Part shown: positions 38,296-46,751 of the stretch, piece by piece | Layout of the letters: each line of letters begins with the position of its first letter | Numbering within the stretch: position 1 is the first letter of the stretch | Source: Amycolatopsis rubida | Lineage (GTDB): Bacteria; Actinomycetota; Actinomycetes; Mycobacteriales; Pseudonocardiaceae | Direction: 5' to 3' | Assembly (NCBI RefSeq): GCF_900115345.1 | Contig: NZ_FOWC01000001.1 | Location: 62,001 to 126,000 of the forward strand | DNA length: 64,000 bases | Made by a program: the position numbers and the translations under genes | The notes under the pieces: model-generated | Told to the model about the DNA's origin: nothing | The model's database searches: none | What the model saw: the letters and a program-made list of their open reading frames with translations, nothing else

Positions 38296-40158
38296 TTACT
38301 TCACGTTCTGGTCGGCGACCACGAACAGCTCGGAGTGCGGCTTGGCGTTGCCGAAGTCTCCGTGCGGCCACGATTTCCGGTTGAAGTTGATGCCGACCTG
38401 GCCGGTGAACTCGTCGCGGAAGTTCTGATCGACCGCGACCTTCCCGTCCGGTGCCAGATTCAGCAGGTTGACCTTGTGGTCACCGTCCAAACCGGACCGG
38501 GCGACGAAGTAGTTCGACACCGCGATGTGCTGCGGCTGCTGCGTTTCGTGGTAGAAACCGTCCTGGCCGAGCACGAAGTTGTCGTACGCGCCCCAGTGCG
38601 GTCCGGCTCCGGGCACGCCCGGGTTGATCGGTGCGGAGCCGACGACGGTCGGCAGGTCTCCCCCGCCGCCCTGCTGCGCCTTCTCCAAGGTGTCGACGCG
38701 GCCCTTGATGTCCTCGACCTTGTCACCGGCCGCGACCAGCTTCTGGATGTCGAGCACGTACACGCCGCCGGTGGTGCCGGGGTCGTCCGGGCCGAGCGCG
38801 CCCTTCTGCCTGCCCTGCACCGCGTGGTACAGGAACCGGTCGTCCGGGCTGGTCTGCAGCCAGCCGCCGTTGGAGCTGGCGCCGTTGGAGTCGTTCTGCG
38901 AGTAGATCGGCTTGCCCGCGGTGCCGTCGTCGAACACCTCGATCCAGTGCGGGTCCTTCGCCGTGATGTCCGGCGTGTAGAAGATCGCGCCGCCCTGCAT
39001 CGTCTCGGCGAACGCACCCTTGTGGCCGGGCAGGTTCGTCACCGTGGTCTCCATGACCGCGCGGCTTTCCGAGTGCAGCGGGTCCGCCGGGTTCGCCCGC
39101 GGGCCGTCTTGCAGGTAGGACACCGCCTTCAGCTTCGGGTGATTGCGGTCGGAAATGTCCCAGGTGCGGATCGTCGGACGGCGCAGATACGGCGACGGCT
39201 GCTTCACCGGGTCGAGAATGATGTTGCGCGGTTCAGCGTAGTCGCTGGTGACGAGGGTGTTGAGGTCCTCGCGCGCCTGGACGCCGTGCGGGTTCGCGCA
39301 GGACGGTTTGCCCAGCTGCGGCAGGTTGTCGCACAGCTTCGCGTTGTCGCCCTGCGGGGTCGCCGCCGGATTCTGCGACAGCACCTGCGCGTTCTGGTCA
39401 AAGTGCACGACCTCGCCCGGACTGCCGGCGAAGCCGTTGCCGATCTGCGTAGAACCGTCCTGGTACGCGTACGGACCGGGCACGACCGGCCCGCCCATGT
39501 ACGTGCCGTACGCGGTGCCGTCCTTCAGCACCCAGTACGCGTCAGGGACGGAACCGCCGAGCGTCTGTGTCGGCAGGCTGATGCCCTTGAGTTTCAGCTG
39601 CGGCAACGCACTGACGTCGAACGCGTACGTCGCCGCGGCGAACAACGCACCGGCGTAAATCGTGTCGCCCTTGTGCCACACGTACTGCATGTGGTGCGGC
39701 TCGTTCTCGACGAGCGGCCCGACGGTCGCGGTGTTCACCACCTTGCCGTACGTCGGCGAGCCCTGCGTCGCGTCGATCACCGCGAGGAAATCGGGGCCGG
39801 GCAAGGCATTCTTGACTTTGCCGAGTCCGCCGCCGAGCGAGCCAGGCAGGTTTTTGACGTCCTTCACCGCGGTGTCGGCGATGTTCTCGTCGCCGGCCCA
39901 GACCAGCAGCCACTTCTTCGGCGTGCCGTCCGCGGACCGCGCTTGCGCGGCAAGGTCTTTGCCCACCAGGTGGTTCTGCACCCAGTACTGCTTGCCGTCG
40001 GACGCGGTTTTGGCGTCGGTGACCACTTGGACGTCGGCGTAGGCGCTGGCGCTGGACCCGGTGTAGGTCACCGCGCCGATCGCGAGCGCGACCGCGCCGG
40101 CGACGGTCAACGCTTTCCGCCATCGGGGCGGGGCGCCCGAGGAGGAGTTGAATCGCAT
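38296..40158 (-). CDS. Secreted SELENBP1/methanethiol-oxidase-like beta-propeller protein
   Basis: The 620-residue protein has a Sec-type signal peptide (about residues 1-41, cleavage near SAYA). It follows the SBP56/SELENBP1 family along its length: FLAVIDATQGSPTYGKVV with the conserved EPHHM (His155-His156), LVTSDYAEPRNIILDP, SPDDRFLYHAV, and a C-terminus NFRDEFTG...WPHGDFGNAKPHSELF matching the family end. Relatives oxidise methanethiol with bound copper. Here only two cysteines remain, in one insertion (KLCDN, PSCANPHG), and the family Cys positions are lost, so the reaction is uncertain. AAGGAGA precedes the ATG. It is the first gene of a probable five-gene operon. Confidence 0.75.
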   Translation of the reverse strand: MRFNSSSGAPPRWRKALTVAGAVALAIGAVTYTGSSASAYADVQVVTDAKTASDGKQYWVQNHLVGKDLAAQARSADGTPKKWLLVWAGDENIADTAVKDVKNLPGSLGGGLGKVKNALPGPDFLAVIDATQGSPTYGKVVNTATVGPLVENEPHHMQYVWHKGDTIYAGALFAAATYAFDVSALPQLKLKGISLPTQTLGGSVPDAYWVLKDGTAYGTYMGGPVVPGPYAYQDGSTQIGNGFAGSPGEVVHFDQNAQVLSQNPAATPQGDNAKLCDNLPQLGKPSCANPHGVQAREDLNTLVTSDYAEPRNIILDPVKQPSPYLRRPTIRTWDISDRNHPKLKAVSYLQDGPRANPADPLHSESRAVMETTVTNLPGHKGAFAETMQGGAIFYTPDITAKDPHWIEVFDDGTAGKPIYSQNDSNGASSNGGWLQTSPDDRFLYHAVQGRQKGALGPDDPGTTGGVYVLDIQKLVAAGDKVEDIKGRVDTLEKAQQGGGGDLPTVVGSAPINPGVPGAGPHWGAYDNFVLGQDGFYHETQQPQHIAVSNYFVARSGLDGDHKVNLLNLAPDGKVAVDQNFRDEFTGQVGINFNRKSWPHGDFGNAKPHSELFVVADQNVK

Positions 40159-40409
40159 TGTGTCTCCTTGTTCGTGTTCCCGTGAAGCACCCGCTAAGGC
40201 ACTTCTTTCCCCGTTCTGCGGGCAGCCCGAAACCCGCCCGTAACGAGAAAAACGTTGATCCCTTCGGGCATCCGAAACCCGTTGCGGGGAAAGAGAAACC
40301 AGCCAGCCGAGCGCGGCCGGGAGAAAAGTCAGGAATTCCTACACAGCGCGCTGGCCTGCTGCCGCAGATCAACGTGCAGGCGCCACACCAGGGCAACCGG
40401 AAAGGACAT
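40159..40409 (-). other. Long 5' leader of the SELENBP1-like operon with a duplicated motif
   Basis: About 250 nt lie between the predicted transcription start and the first gene. Two copies of a motif, CGGGCAGCCCGAAACCCG (40219-40236) and CGGGCATCCGAAACCCG (40265-40281), occur 46 nt apart. The region holds no gene. The duplication suggests a regulatory protein site or RNA element; no known riboswitch was recognised. Confidence 0.5.
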
Positions 40410-40416
40410 GCGCGAA

Positions 40417-40445
40417 ATACTCTGGCGAACCGCACGCACTGTCAA
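40417..40445 (-). promoter_or_regulatory. Predicted promoter of the SELENBP1-like operon
   Basis: On the minus strand a perfect -35 TTGACA (40440-40445) is followed after 17 bp by GAGTAT (40417-40422), which matches the -10 at its key A and T. The transcript would start near 40410. Confidence 0.6.
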
Positions 40446-40768
40446 TGCGGTGATCAATCGTGAGAACATCGACCGAAGGGGTGAATATCCCACGAACTGG
40501 GCCGACTTGCCCGGTCCGCGCCTCGCGCCCCGCTGGAACGGCGGCGCTGACCTGCGATGCTCCGTTCGGCCCACAGTATGTTCGGCGCTTCGGCGTCCGG
40601 GACAGGGCTGTTCGCCCGATATGTTCGTTATCTTTTCGTGACCGAATCCCGGGAACTTTCGAGCCCGGGCCCGGTGAAATCGGCCAGGCCGGATTCGCTG
40701 ACCCTGCGGCGCGAACCTGACAGAAGCGGCATAATCCGCACATCACGTGAGGGATCAGGGGAAGGGGT
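40446..40768. other. Gene-free upstream region of the T7SS-type cassette
   Basis: About 320 bp lie between the divergent SELENBP1-like operon and the YbaB-like gene. The part nearest that gene is less GC-rich (around 40600-40660, GTTCGTTATCTTTTCGTGACC) and probably contains its promoter, but no clear -35/-10 pair was found. GGGGAAGGGG lies just before its GTG. Confidence 0.4.
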
Positions 40769-41359
40769 GTGGTGTCGGTGTCGGCGGAGATGGACCGGCT
40801 CGTCGCGGAGTTCGACAAGTTCCAGACCAAGCTCAAGCAGGCCGAGGCGCAGTTCGCGAAGGTCGGCGACATGCAGGAGGAGCTGAACGCTCTCGAGGCC
40901 GAAGTAACGTCGCCGGATCGAGCGGTCACCGTCGTCGCGGGCCCGAGCGGATCGATCAAGGATCTCCGGCTCACCCCGGACGCGCTCCGGCAGCAGCCGG
41001 ACCAGCTGGCGACCTCGATCCTGGCGACCCTGCACAAGGCGGTCGCCGAATCCGCCCGCAAGCAGGCGGGCATCGTCGACGAGCACGTGGGCACGGCCTT
41101 CGGGCTGAACGTGTCCGAGCAAGTCCTCGACGCACAGGCCGCCGGTTTGGGAACCACTGTCGAAGAACTGGAGTCCAATCTGCCGGAGGAGCAGCCGCAG
41201 CAGGCAGCACGGGACCGGGACGACGATGACTTCGCGAACAACGACCTGCTTCGCGACGACCGCCGGACGCCTCAGGCACCTCCGCCGGCGCCACCCTCGG
41301 CTTCGGCGGGCGACCAGTTCCTCAAGAACTTGTTCAACGACGAGGAGGACCACCGATGA
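40769..41359 (+). CDS. YbaB/EbfC-family (EspL-like) protein of a T7SS-type cassette
   Basis: The 196-residue protein has a YbaB/EbfC-like fold: an N-terminal coiled helix (MDRLVAEFDKFQTKLKQAEA), the beta part AVTVVAGPSGSIKDLRLTPD and a second helix. The C-terminal 70 residues are acidic and Pro-rich. In M. tuberculosis ESX-1 the EspL protein belongs to this family, and such genes often precede ESX substrates. The start is one of two consecutive GTG codons (40769 or 40772). It overlaps the next gene (ATGA). Confidence 0.75.
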   Translation: MVSVSAEMDRLVAEFDKFQTKLKQAEAQFAKVGDMQEELNALEAEVTSPDRAVTVVAGPSGSIKDLRLTPDALRQQPDQLATSILATLHKAVAESARKQAGIVDEHVGTAFGLNVSEQVLDAQAAGLGTTVEELESNLPEEQPQQAARDRDDDDFANNDLLRDDRRTPQAPPPAPPSASAGDQFLKNLFNDEEDHR

Positions 41360-41691
41360 GCCCGACGAACGGCGGTCATAAGGTCGACACCGCGGCACTG
41401 GCCAAGTACTCCACGGGGCTCGACCGGTACAAGGGCGAAGCCGGGAAGTTCGGCGACCTCATCAACCACGCCGACGTGACCGACAAGTCCTGGGGACTGA
41501 TCGGGCTGGCGGTCAAGCAGACCTACACCGGCAAGCTCGACGACCTGAAAGAGTTGCTCGAACTTCTCAAGAGCGGCGTCGAATCCTTCCAAGGCAAAGT
41601 CAGCAAGGCAGCCGAGATCTACGACGGCCACGAACAAGACACAGTCATGAGGTTCGGCAAATTCGAGACGAAGATCGACGGGCCGCGCTGA
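41356..41691 (+). CDS. EspC/WXG100-like small T7SS protein
   Basis: The 111-residue helical protein starts MSPTNGGHKVDTAALAKYST. Its layout, helix, then DKSWGLIGLAVKQTY at the turn, then a long amphipathic helix (DDLKELLELLKSGVESFQGK), fits the EspC/WXG100 hairpin. No signal peptide is present. It overlaps the YbaB-like gene and lies 13 bp before the large helical protein, its probable export partner. Confidence 0.7.
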   Translation: MSPTNGGHKVDTAALAKYSTGLDRYKGEAGKFGDLINHADVTDKSWGLIGLAVKQTYTGKLDDLKELLELLKSGVESFQGKVSKAAEIYDGHEQDTVMRFGKFETKIDGPR

Positions 41692-41704
41692 GCAGGGGGA
41701 AACC

Positions 41705-42868
41705 ATGGGACAGGACAGCATTGCCGACGGGGTGAAGCTCCACGACGACCACCGCGGCGAAAACGCGTTCGAGCACGGCCTGCGCGTGACCAAGGAGTCC
41801 ACCGAGCACACCCCGTTCGTCGGCAAAGGCGTCAGCACCATCTCCAACGCCTACGACAAGTTCTCCAAGGCTGACAGCGTCGGCGACGTCGCCGCGGCGA
41901 GCGGCCAGCTGCTGCAGGACGGAGCGGGTTTTGTCGCCGGGGCGACGATGGACATGGCGAGCTTCGCGCTCGACCCGGTGGGCTGGCTGGTCAGCAACGG
42001 CCTGAACATGCTGCTGGACCTGATCCAGCCGCTCAACGACGCGTTGCACTTCGTGACCGGCGACGGGCCCGCGCTGGAGAAGGCGGCAGGGGACTTCGTC
42101 TCGATCGGCACGGGTTTCGTGAAGCTGGCCGACGATTTCGTCAAGACCGGAGACGAGGCCCTCAAGGACTGGGAAGGCGAAGGCGGCGAGGCAGCCAAGA
42201 AGGCCCTGGCCGAGTTCGCCCAGGGCATCAACGGCATCGGCTCGGCCGCGGGGTCGGTCTCCGACACCCTGAAGATGTGGTCGATGGTCATGACCGTCAT
42301 CGAGGAGGTCGTCAAGGCGATCATCTCGGAACTGGTCAGCTGGCTCATCTACATCTGGCTGCCTGCGCTGGCGGCGTCGATCGTGAGCTTCGGCTCGTCG
42401 GTCGCGGGTGCGATGGCCGCATCCGTCGCGAAGGCGGCGAGCGCACTCGGCAAGATCACCAAACATCTCGGCAAGCTCGGCAAGCTGCTCGACAAATTCA
42501 TGGGCTTCCTCATGAAGTGGAGCGACGACCTGGTCAAGCAGGGCTCGAAGCTCACCAAGGCAGGCAAGATCGGCATGACCCCCGGCCAGGAGAAGGCGAT
42601 CACCGGTGCCTTTGCCAAGGGCCTGAACGCTCAGGGTGCCGCATACGGCCAAGCGGCGAAGGACGTTTTCACCAGCGTTCCGCGCAAGGTTTTCGACGAG
42701 ACAGTCAAGGCGACCACCGGCGTCGCCCCTGGCGACTTGTCGAAGGGCTCGGCCTACACCACCAAGTCGGTGTACAAGGCGACCGACAAGGCGATCACGA
42801 ACCTGAAACAGGATCATCCCGGCAACGGTCAGAGCATCGAAGAAACCAAGGACGACCTCGACATCTGA
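41705..42868 (+). CDS. Large alpha-helical T7SS effector-like protein
   Basis: The 387-residue protein has features common in actinobacterial T7SS effector candidates. These are the segment ALDPVGWLVSNGLNMLLDLI (residues 88-107), a VTGDGPALEKAA turn, a WxG in KDWEGEGGEAAKKA (Trp156), and a hydrophobic stretch at 191-245 able to insert in a membrane. The last 130 residues are hydrophilic and Lys-rich with no recognised toxin domain. CAGGGGGAAA precedes the ATG. Two membrane-protein genes follow. The effector role is inferred from architecture. Confidence 0.6.
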   Translation: MGQDSIADGVKLHDDHRGENAFEHGLRVTKESTEHTPFVGKGVSTISNAYDKFSKADSVGDVAAASGQLLQDGAGFVAGATMDMASFALDPVGWLVSNGLNMLLDLIQPLNDALHFVTGDGPALEKAAGDFVSIGTGFVKLADDFVKTGDEALKDWEGEGGEAAKKALAEFAQGINGIGSAAGSVSDTLKMWSMVMTVIEEVVKAIISELVSWLIYIWLPALAASIVSFGSSVAGAMAASVAKAASALGKITKHLGKLGKLLDKFMGFLMKWSDDLVKQGSKLTKAGKIGMTPGQEKAITGAFAKGLNAQGAAYGQAAKDVFTSVPRKVFDETVKATTGVAPGDLSKGSAYTTKSVYKATDKAITNLKQDHPGNGQSIEETKDDLDI

Positions 42869-43001
42869 CCGGCCGGGCCGAGGTCGCCAGCGCCGTCTCG
42901 CCCGCGGCCGCGATCCGGTTCGGCACGCACTACCCTCGCCCTGCCAGAGCACGAAATCTCTTCACCCGGGTGCCGAAGAGCAGCGTACAGGAGTCGCGAA
43001 A

Positions 43002-44480
43002 ATGGCAGCACTGCTCGAACCCTGGTACATCGTCGGCGGCTACGTCCTGACGCTGCTCCTGCTGATGCTCGCCAGCCGGTTCGAGAGCCGCAGCGTGGTC
43101 AAGACCGTCGTCTGCGAAGCGCTCAGCATCGCCGCCCTGTTCGGGACCACGCTGTACTGGCTGACCGCGGGGACCGAGAGCAACGGTCCTGCCATCGGCT
43201 GGGTGTGCATCCCGATCGCGATGGCCGGGTTCGCGGCCTGGAGAGTTCTCCGGCAGCGGTTCTGGATCCGGCGGCTGGGCGCGGTCGAGGAACCGACCTT
43301 CGGCGTGCTTCCCCGGCGAGGCCGCACGGTCGCGATCGCCGAGCCGGACCGTCCGCGGACCCGCCGCACCGTCGAGTTCGACCACCAGGGGCACCAATTC
43401 CTGGGAGTCGAGTACTCGTCCGGCGCGCCGGACGGCGTGCTCGATGCGGTCGCCAACCAGGTCGACGGGATCTACACTCTCGTCGAGGTGCGGGTCCCCG
43501 CCGGGCCGACGCTGGTGATCAGCCCGCGGACCAGGGCCTTTGAGCCGGAACACTTCACCCCGCTCGAAGACGCCAAGATCACCCGCAACCAGGTCGGTTC
43601 GCCAAAGCCCGGCGAGGAACTGGCGGCGTTCGACCTGGATCCGGACTTCGACCGGCGGTTCGCCGTGACCACCAGCGACCCGGAGTTCGCGCGGCAGGTG
43701 CTCACCGGCGAGGTCCGCGAGATGATCATGACCGATCTGTGGTTCCGGGTGCACGAGGTCGTGTTCGACCACGACGCGATGTGGACCGCGGAATCGGGCG
43801 GGCTGACCGAAGAGCGGATGCTCGGCAACGGCAGGCGGCTCGCCATGCTCGCTGCGGTGCTGTCGCCCAGCTTGTGGAACAGCGCCGAAGCAGCTGAATT
43901 TCGCCGGGTGACCGCACGTGCCGAAACAAGCTGCGACGCATGGTACGGCAACCGGGCCGGGCTCATCCGGACCAAGCTGAACCGCCGCCGGGAAGCGCTG
44001 GACCGGCAGCCGGTCACGTCCACCTCGCTGGCGATGCGCTCCCTGATCGCGGCGGTCATGATCGTCAGCGCCGTCCTCGCGATGAGCAATTCGCTTCTCG
44101 TCATGAACGGGCAGGGCACCGAGGTGGACTTGAAGGTCACCTGGATCGACCGCGGTGCCGCGCCAGTCTGTCGTGGAAGCGCGGGGAAATGCACCGGGGG
44201 CTCCGCCGCTCGGGTCCGTGGCACCTACGTGCTCGACGGCTCCACCTATACCTCGACTACCCGGTGGTCCGAAGAAATGCCGGAAGTGGGCGACGTCGTC
44301 AAGGTTCAGCTCGGACCGTTGTGGTGGAGCCCGATCTTCGAGAGCGGCAGCGCCGCGCAGGGAGTCATTTTCACCTGCTTGTTCCCGCTGCTGTTCGGTT
44401 TGCTGATCGTCAAGGTGACCTACTGGCCGAGGGCGTCGCGCCGGGTCCGGAAGACGCGCGAAGCCCTGGCCACGGCCTGA
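43002..44480 (+). CDS. Membrane protein of unknown family, tandem paralogue A
   Basis: The 492-residue protein has three N-terminal membrane helices (about residues 9-85). A soluble domain of about 240 residues follows (LVISPRTRAFEPEHFTPLED; LTGEVREMIMTDLWFRVHEV), then a membrane helix near 345-365. An outer beta domain with two close cysteines (APVCRGSAGKCTGG) follows and resembles DUF3592 (GTYVLDGSTYTSTTRWSEE), and a last helix ends in a basic tail. AGGAG precedes the ATG. Paralogue B follows after 11 bp. Function is unknown; an immunity-type or accessory role for the upstream effector-like gene is possible. Confidence 0.75.
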   Translation: MAALLEPWYIVGGYVLTLLLLMLASRFESRSVVKTVVCEALSIAALFGTTLYWLTAGTESNGPAIGWVCIPIAMAGFAAWRVLRQRFWIRRLGAVEEPTFGVLPRRGRTVAIAEPDRPRTRRTVEFDHQGHQFLGVEYSSGAPDGVLDAVANQVDGIYTLVEVRVPAGPTLVISPRTRAFEPEHFTPLEDAKITRNQVGSPKPGEELAAFDLDPDFDRRFAVTTSDPEFARQVLTGEVREMIMTDLWFRVHEVVFDHDAMWTAESGGLTEERMLGNGRRLAMLAAVLSPSLWNSAEAAEFRRVTARAETSCDAWYGNRAGLIRTKLNRRREALDRQPVTSTSLAMRSLIAAVMIVSAVLAMSNSLLVMNGQGTEVDLKVTWIDRGAAPVCRGSAGKCTGGSAARVRGTYVLDGSTYTSTTRWSEEMPEVGDVVKVQLGPLWWSPIFESGSAAQGVIFTCLFPLLFGLLIVKVTYWPRASRRVRKTREALATA

Positions 44481-44491
44481 CCCGGCAGCGG

Positions 44492-45991
44492 GTGACGGAC
44501 GTGATTGTCCCTGGCTATTTCTTCGGCGGCTACGCGCTGTCCTTCGTGCTGCTCTGGATCGCCGCCTGGGCCGAACGTCGCAGCGCGGTCCTGGCGGCGG
44601 TTTTCCATCTGCTCTGCGGAATCACTGTCTCCCTCACCACGCTTTACTGGTTCTCCGCCAGCCTGACCGTGCCCGCGCTGGCCTGGTACGGGGTACCGCT
44701 GGTCGTCGCCGCGCTGCTCACCTGGCGGGGCTGGCGCTCGCGGCACTGGGCCAGCCGCGTCGACTCAAGCGGCGAACCCAGCTTCGGTTTTCTTCCCCGG
44801 CACGGACTCGCCGTCCCGCGGGATCATCCCGATCCGTGGCCGAGCCGCGCCACGGTCGAGTTCACGCACCACGGGCACCGGCTGCTCGGCATCGAGTATT
44901 CGACCGAATCTCCTTACCGGGACGAGAACTTCCGCCGGAAGTCGAAGCTGGCCGAAGCGCTCGGTTCGATCTGCTCGGTCGTGGAGCTGCGCGTCCCGGA
45001 CGTGCCCGCGCTGACCATCTCGCCGAAGACCAAAGCCTTCGCCCCGGACCACTTCACTCCGCTCGAAGACATGCGGATCACCCGCAACCAGTTCAGCTGG
45101 CTGCGCCCGGACACCACCCTGCGCGAATTCGAGACCGACCCCGAATTCGACCGCCGGTTCTCCGTCTATACCTCGGACCCGGACTTCGCCCGGGAGATGC
45201 TCACTGGCGAGGTCCGCGAGCTGCTCCTGAACGACCGGTTCTTCCGCGTGCACCAGGTGGCCTTCCGCCAGGACGCGATCTGGACCACCGACACCGGCGG
45301 GCTGACCGAAGACCGGATGTTCGACAACTCCCGCAAACTCGCGCTGCTCGCCGCGGCTGTCCCTCCGGCGATCTGGGCGAAATGGGCGAACGACCGGCAA
45401 TTCCGTTCTGTCGCGACCAGCGCGGACACCGCGTACGACGCGTGGATCGGCAAACGCGGGGGGTTCCTCCGCACGCCGCTGAACCGCAGGCGCGACGCCC
45501 GGGACCGGCAGCCGGTTACCTCGATTTCGCTGACCGCGCGGACGCTCATCGCGCTCGCCCTGATCGCCATCGGAATCGGACCGGCAGGCAACTCGATCTC
45601 CGTGCTGACGAGGCTGGCTCCGCAGGTGCAAGCGACCGTTACCCGGGTCAGCGAGGGCGGTACCCGGCACTGCGTGACCACCAGCGGCGGCCTGTCCTGC
45701 ACCGAGGACCGGGCCGAGATCGAGGGGACCTACAAGCAGGACGGCAGCACCCACGAGATCACCGCCGACTGGAACAAGAGCGAGCTTCCCGCGCCCGGCA
45801 CCGTCGTCGAGGTCGCGGTCGCTCCGTTCTGGGGGCATCCGGGCTATCAGGTCGGCTCGGTGTTCTCAGTCGTCGATCTCCTCGGCTCGCTGATCTGGCT
45901 TGTTCCAGGCCTCTTCCTGATCAAGCGCACCTACCTTCCCAGCGTCCCCCGCCGGATGAAGAAGAGGCGCGAAACCCTCGCCAAGGTCTGA
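44492..45991 (+). CDS. Membrane protein of unknown family, tandem paralogue B
   Basis: The 499-residue protein aligns with paralogue A from end to end, for example LTISPKTKAFAPDHFTPLED and LTGEVRELLLNDRFFRVHQV. It has the same helices, soluble domain and DUF3592-like outer domain with two cysteines (RHCVTTSGGLSCTED). GTG at 44492 was chosen because it brings the N-termini into exact register (GGY at residues 12-14 in both). The two arose by duplication and have since diverged considerably. It converges on the zinc-ribbon gene, 4 bp apart. Confidence 0.75.
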   Translation: MTDVIVPGYFFGGYALSFVLLWIAAWAERRSAVLAAVFHLLCGITVSLTTLYWFSASLTVPALAWYGVPLVVAALLTWRGWRSRHWASRVDSSGEPSFGFLPRHGLAVPRDHPDPWPSRATVEFTHHGHRLLGIEYSTESPYRDENFRRKSKLAEALGSICSVVELRVPDVPALTISPKTKAFAPDHFTPLEDMRITRNQFSWLRPDTTLREFETDPEFDRRFSVYTSDPDFAREMLTGEVRELLLNDRFFRVHQVAFRQDAIWTTDTGGLTEDRMFDNSRKLALLAAAVPPAIWAKWANDRQFRSVATSADTAYDAWIGKRGGFLRTPLNRRRDARDRQPVTSISLTARTLIALALIAIGIGPAGNSISVLTRLAPQVQATVTRVSEGGTRHCVTTSGGLSCTEDRAEIEGTYKQDGSTHEITADWNKSELPAPGTVVEVAVAPFWGHPGYQVGSVFSVVDLLGSLIWLVPGLFLIKRTYLPSVPRRMKKRRETLAKV

Positions 45992-45995
45992 GACC

Positions 45996-46634
45996 TCAGA
46001 GCCGGTGCCCGCAATCCGCGCAGAACACCGCGCCCGCCTTGGACTCCTTGCCGCACTCTCCACAGTGGACAGTCGGGGCCAGTGAGCTTCCGCATCCGGT
46101 GCAGAACTTCCCGCCGTCCACCTTCAGGCCGCAGTCCGGGCACGTGAGCTTCGCGCGAGTGCCCAGATCCAAGTCCTCGGTCCAGTTCTTCTCGCGCGCC
46201 TTGTCCCAGATCTGCTCCCGCTGCGCCGCCGCCTGCGCCCGCGAGACCTCCTCGGCCACGCTCGGCGAGCACCGCAGACACTGGCCGATTTCCTCGTTCC
46301 AGCACTGATCCGCGCACATCCAGTCGCCGCAACCCCGGCATTGCCGGAAGCGCGGGGTGATCTCTTCGACGGCCGCGCTCAGCGCGCGGTCCTTCGCCGA
46401 CGAGTTCGTCGCCCGGTCGTACTTCCACTGGTCGGCAGAGCTGCTCAGCTGCTGCAGCGTCCCGCCGAAGAACGAGCCCACCGCGCGCAACATGCTGCGC
46501 CCGGTCTCCATCGCGTCCCGCTGGAACGCCGACCGGTAGCCGTTTCCGCAGCGCTCGCAACGGAACTCGAACTGGTAGCCCTGGGCATTGGAGAGATCCG
46601 AGAAGTTGTCCGTGAACGGCACGACATCAGCCAC
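45996..46634 (-). CDS. Multi zinc-ribbon protein, unknown
   Basis: The 212-residue protein carries repeated CxxC pairs: FRCERCGNGY, RQCRGCGDWMCADQC with CLRC, LTCPDCG with KFCTGCG, and VHCGECG with VFCADCG. This gives at least four zinc sites. The middle (about residues 45-95) is helical and lacks cysteines. The last two ribbons are of the double zinc-ribbon type. GTG at 46632-46634 gives MADVVPFTDNFSDL; an ATG at 46674-46676 would add 14 residues. No catalytic domain is seen. It may bind nucleic acid or protein. Confidence 0.7.
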   Translation of the reverse strand: MADVVPFTDNFSDLSNAQGYQFEFRCERCGNGYRSAFQRDAMETGRSMLRAVGSFFGGTLQQLSSSADQWKYDRATNSSAKDRALSAAVEEITPRFRQCRGCGDWMCADQCWNEEIGQCLRCSPSVAEEVSRAQAAAQREQIWDKAREKNWTEDLDLGTRAKLTCPDCGLKVDGGKFCTGCGSSLAPTVHCGECGKESKAGAVFCADCGHRL

Positions 46635-46751
46635 GCGCGCGAAGGTATGCCAGCCGAAGACAACGCACGACCGCACAAGTACCGTCTCCGGACCCGCTAC
46701 GCACCGCGACCGTGACCAGGGCCGCGCGGCCGGGTATTTTTACGGTTTGCC

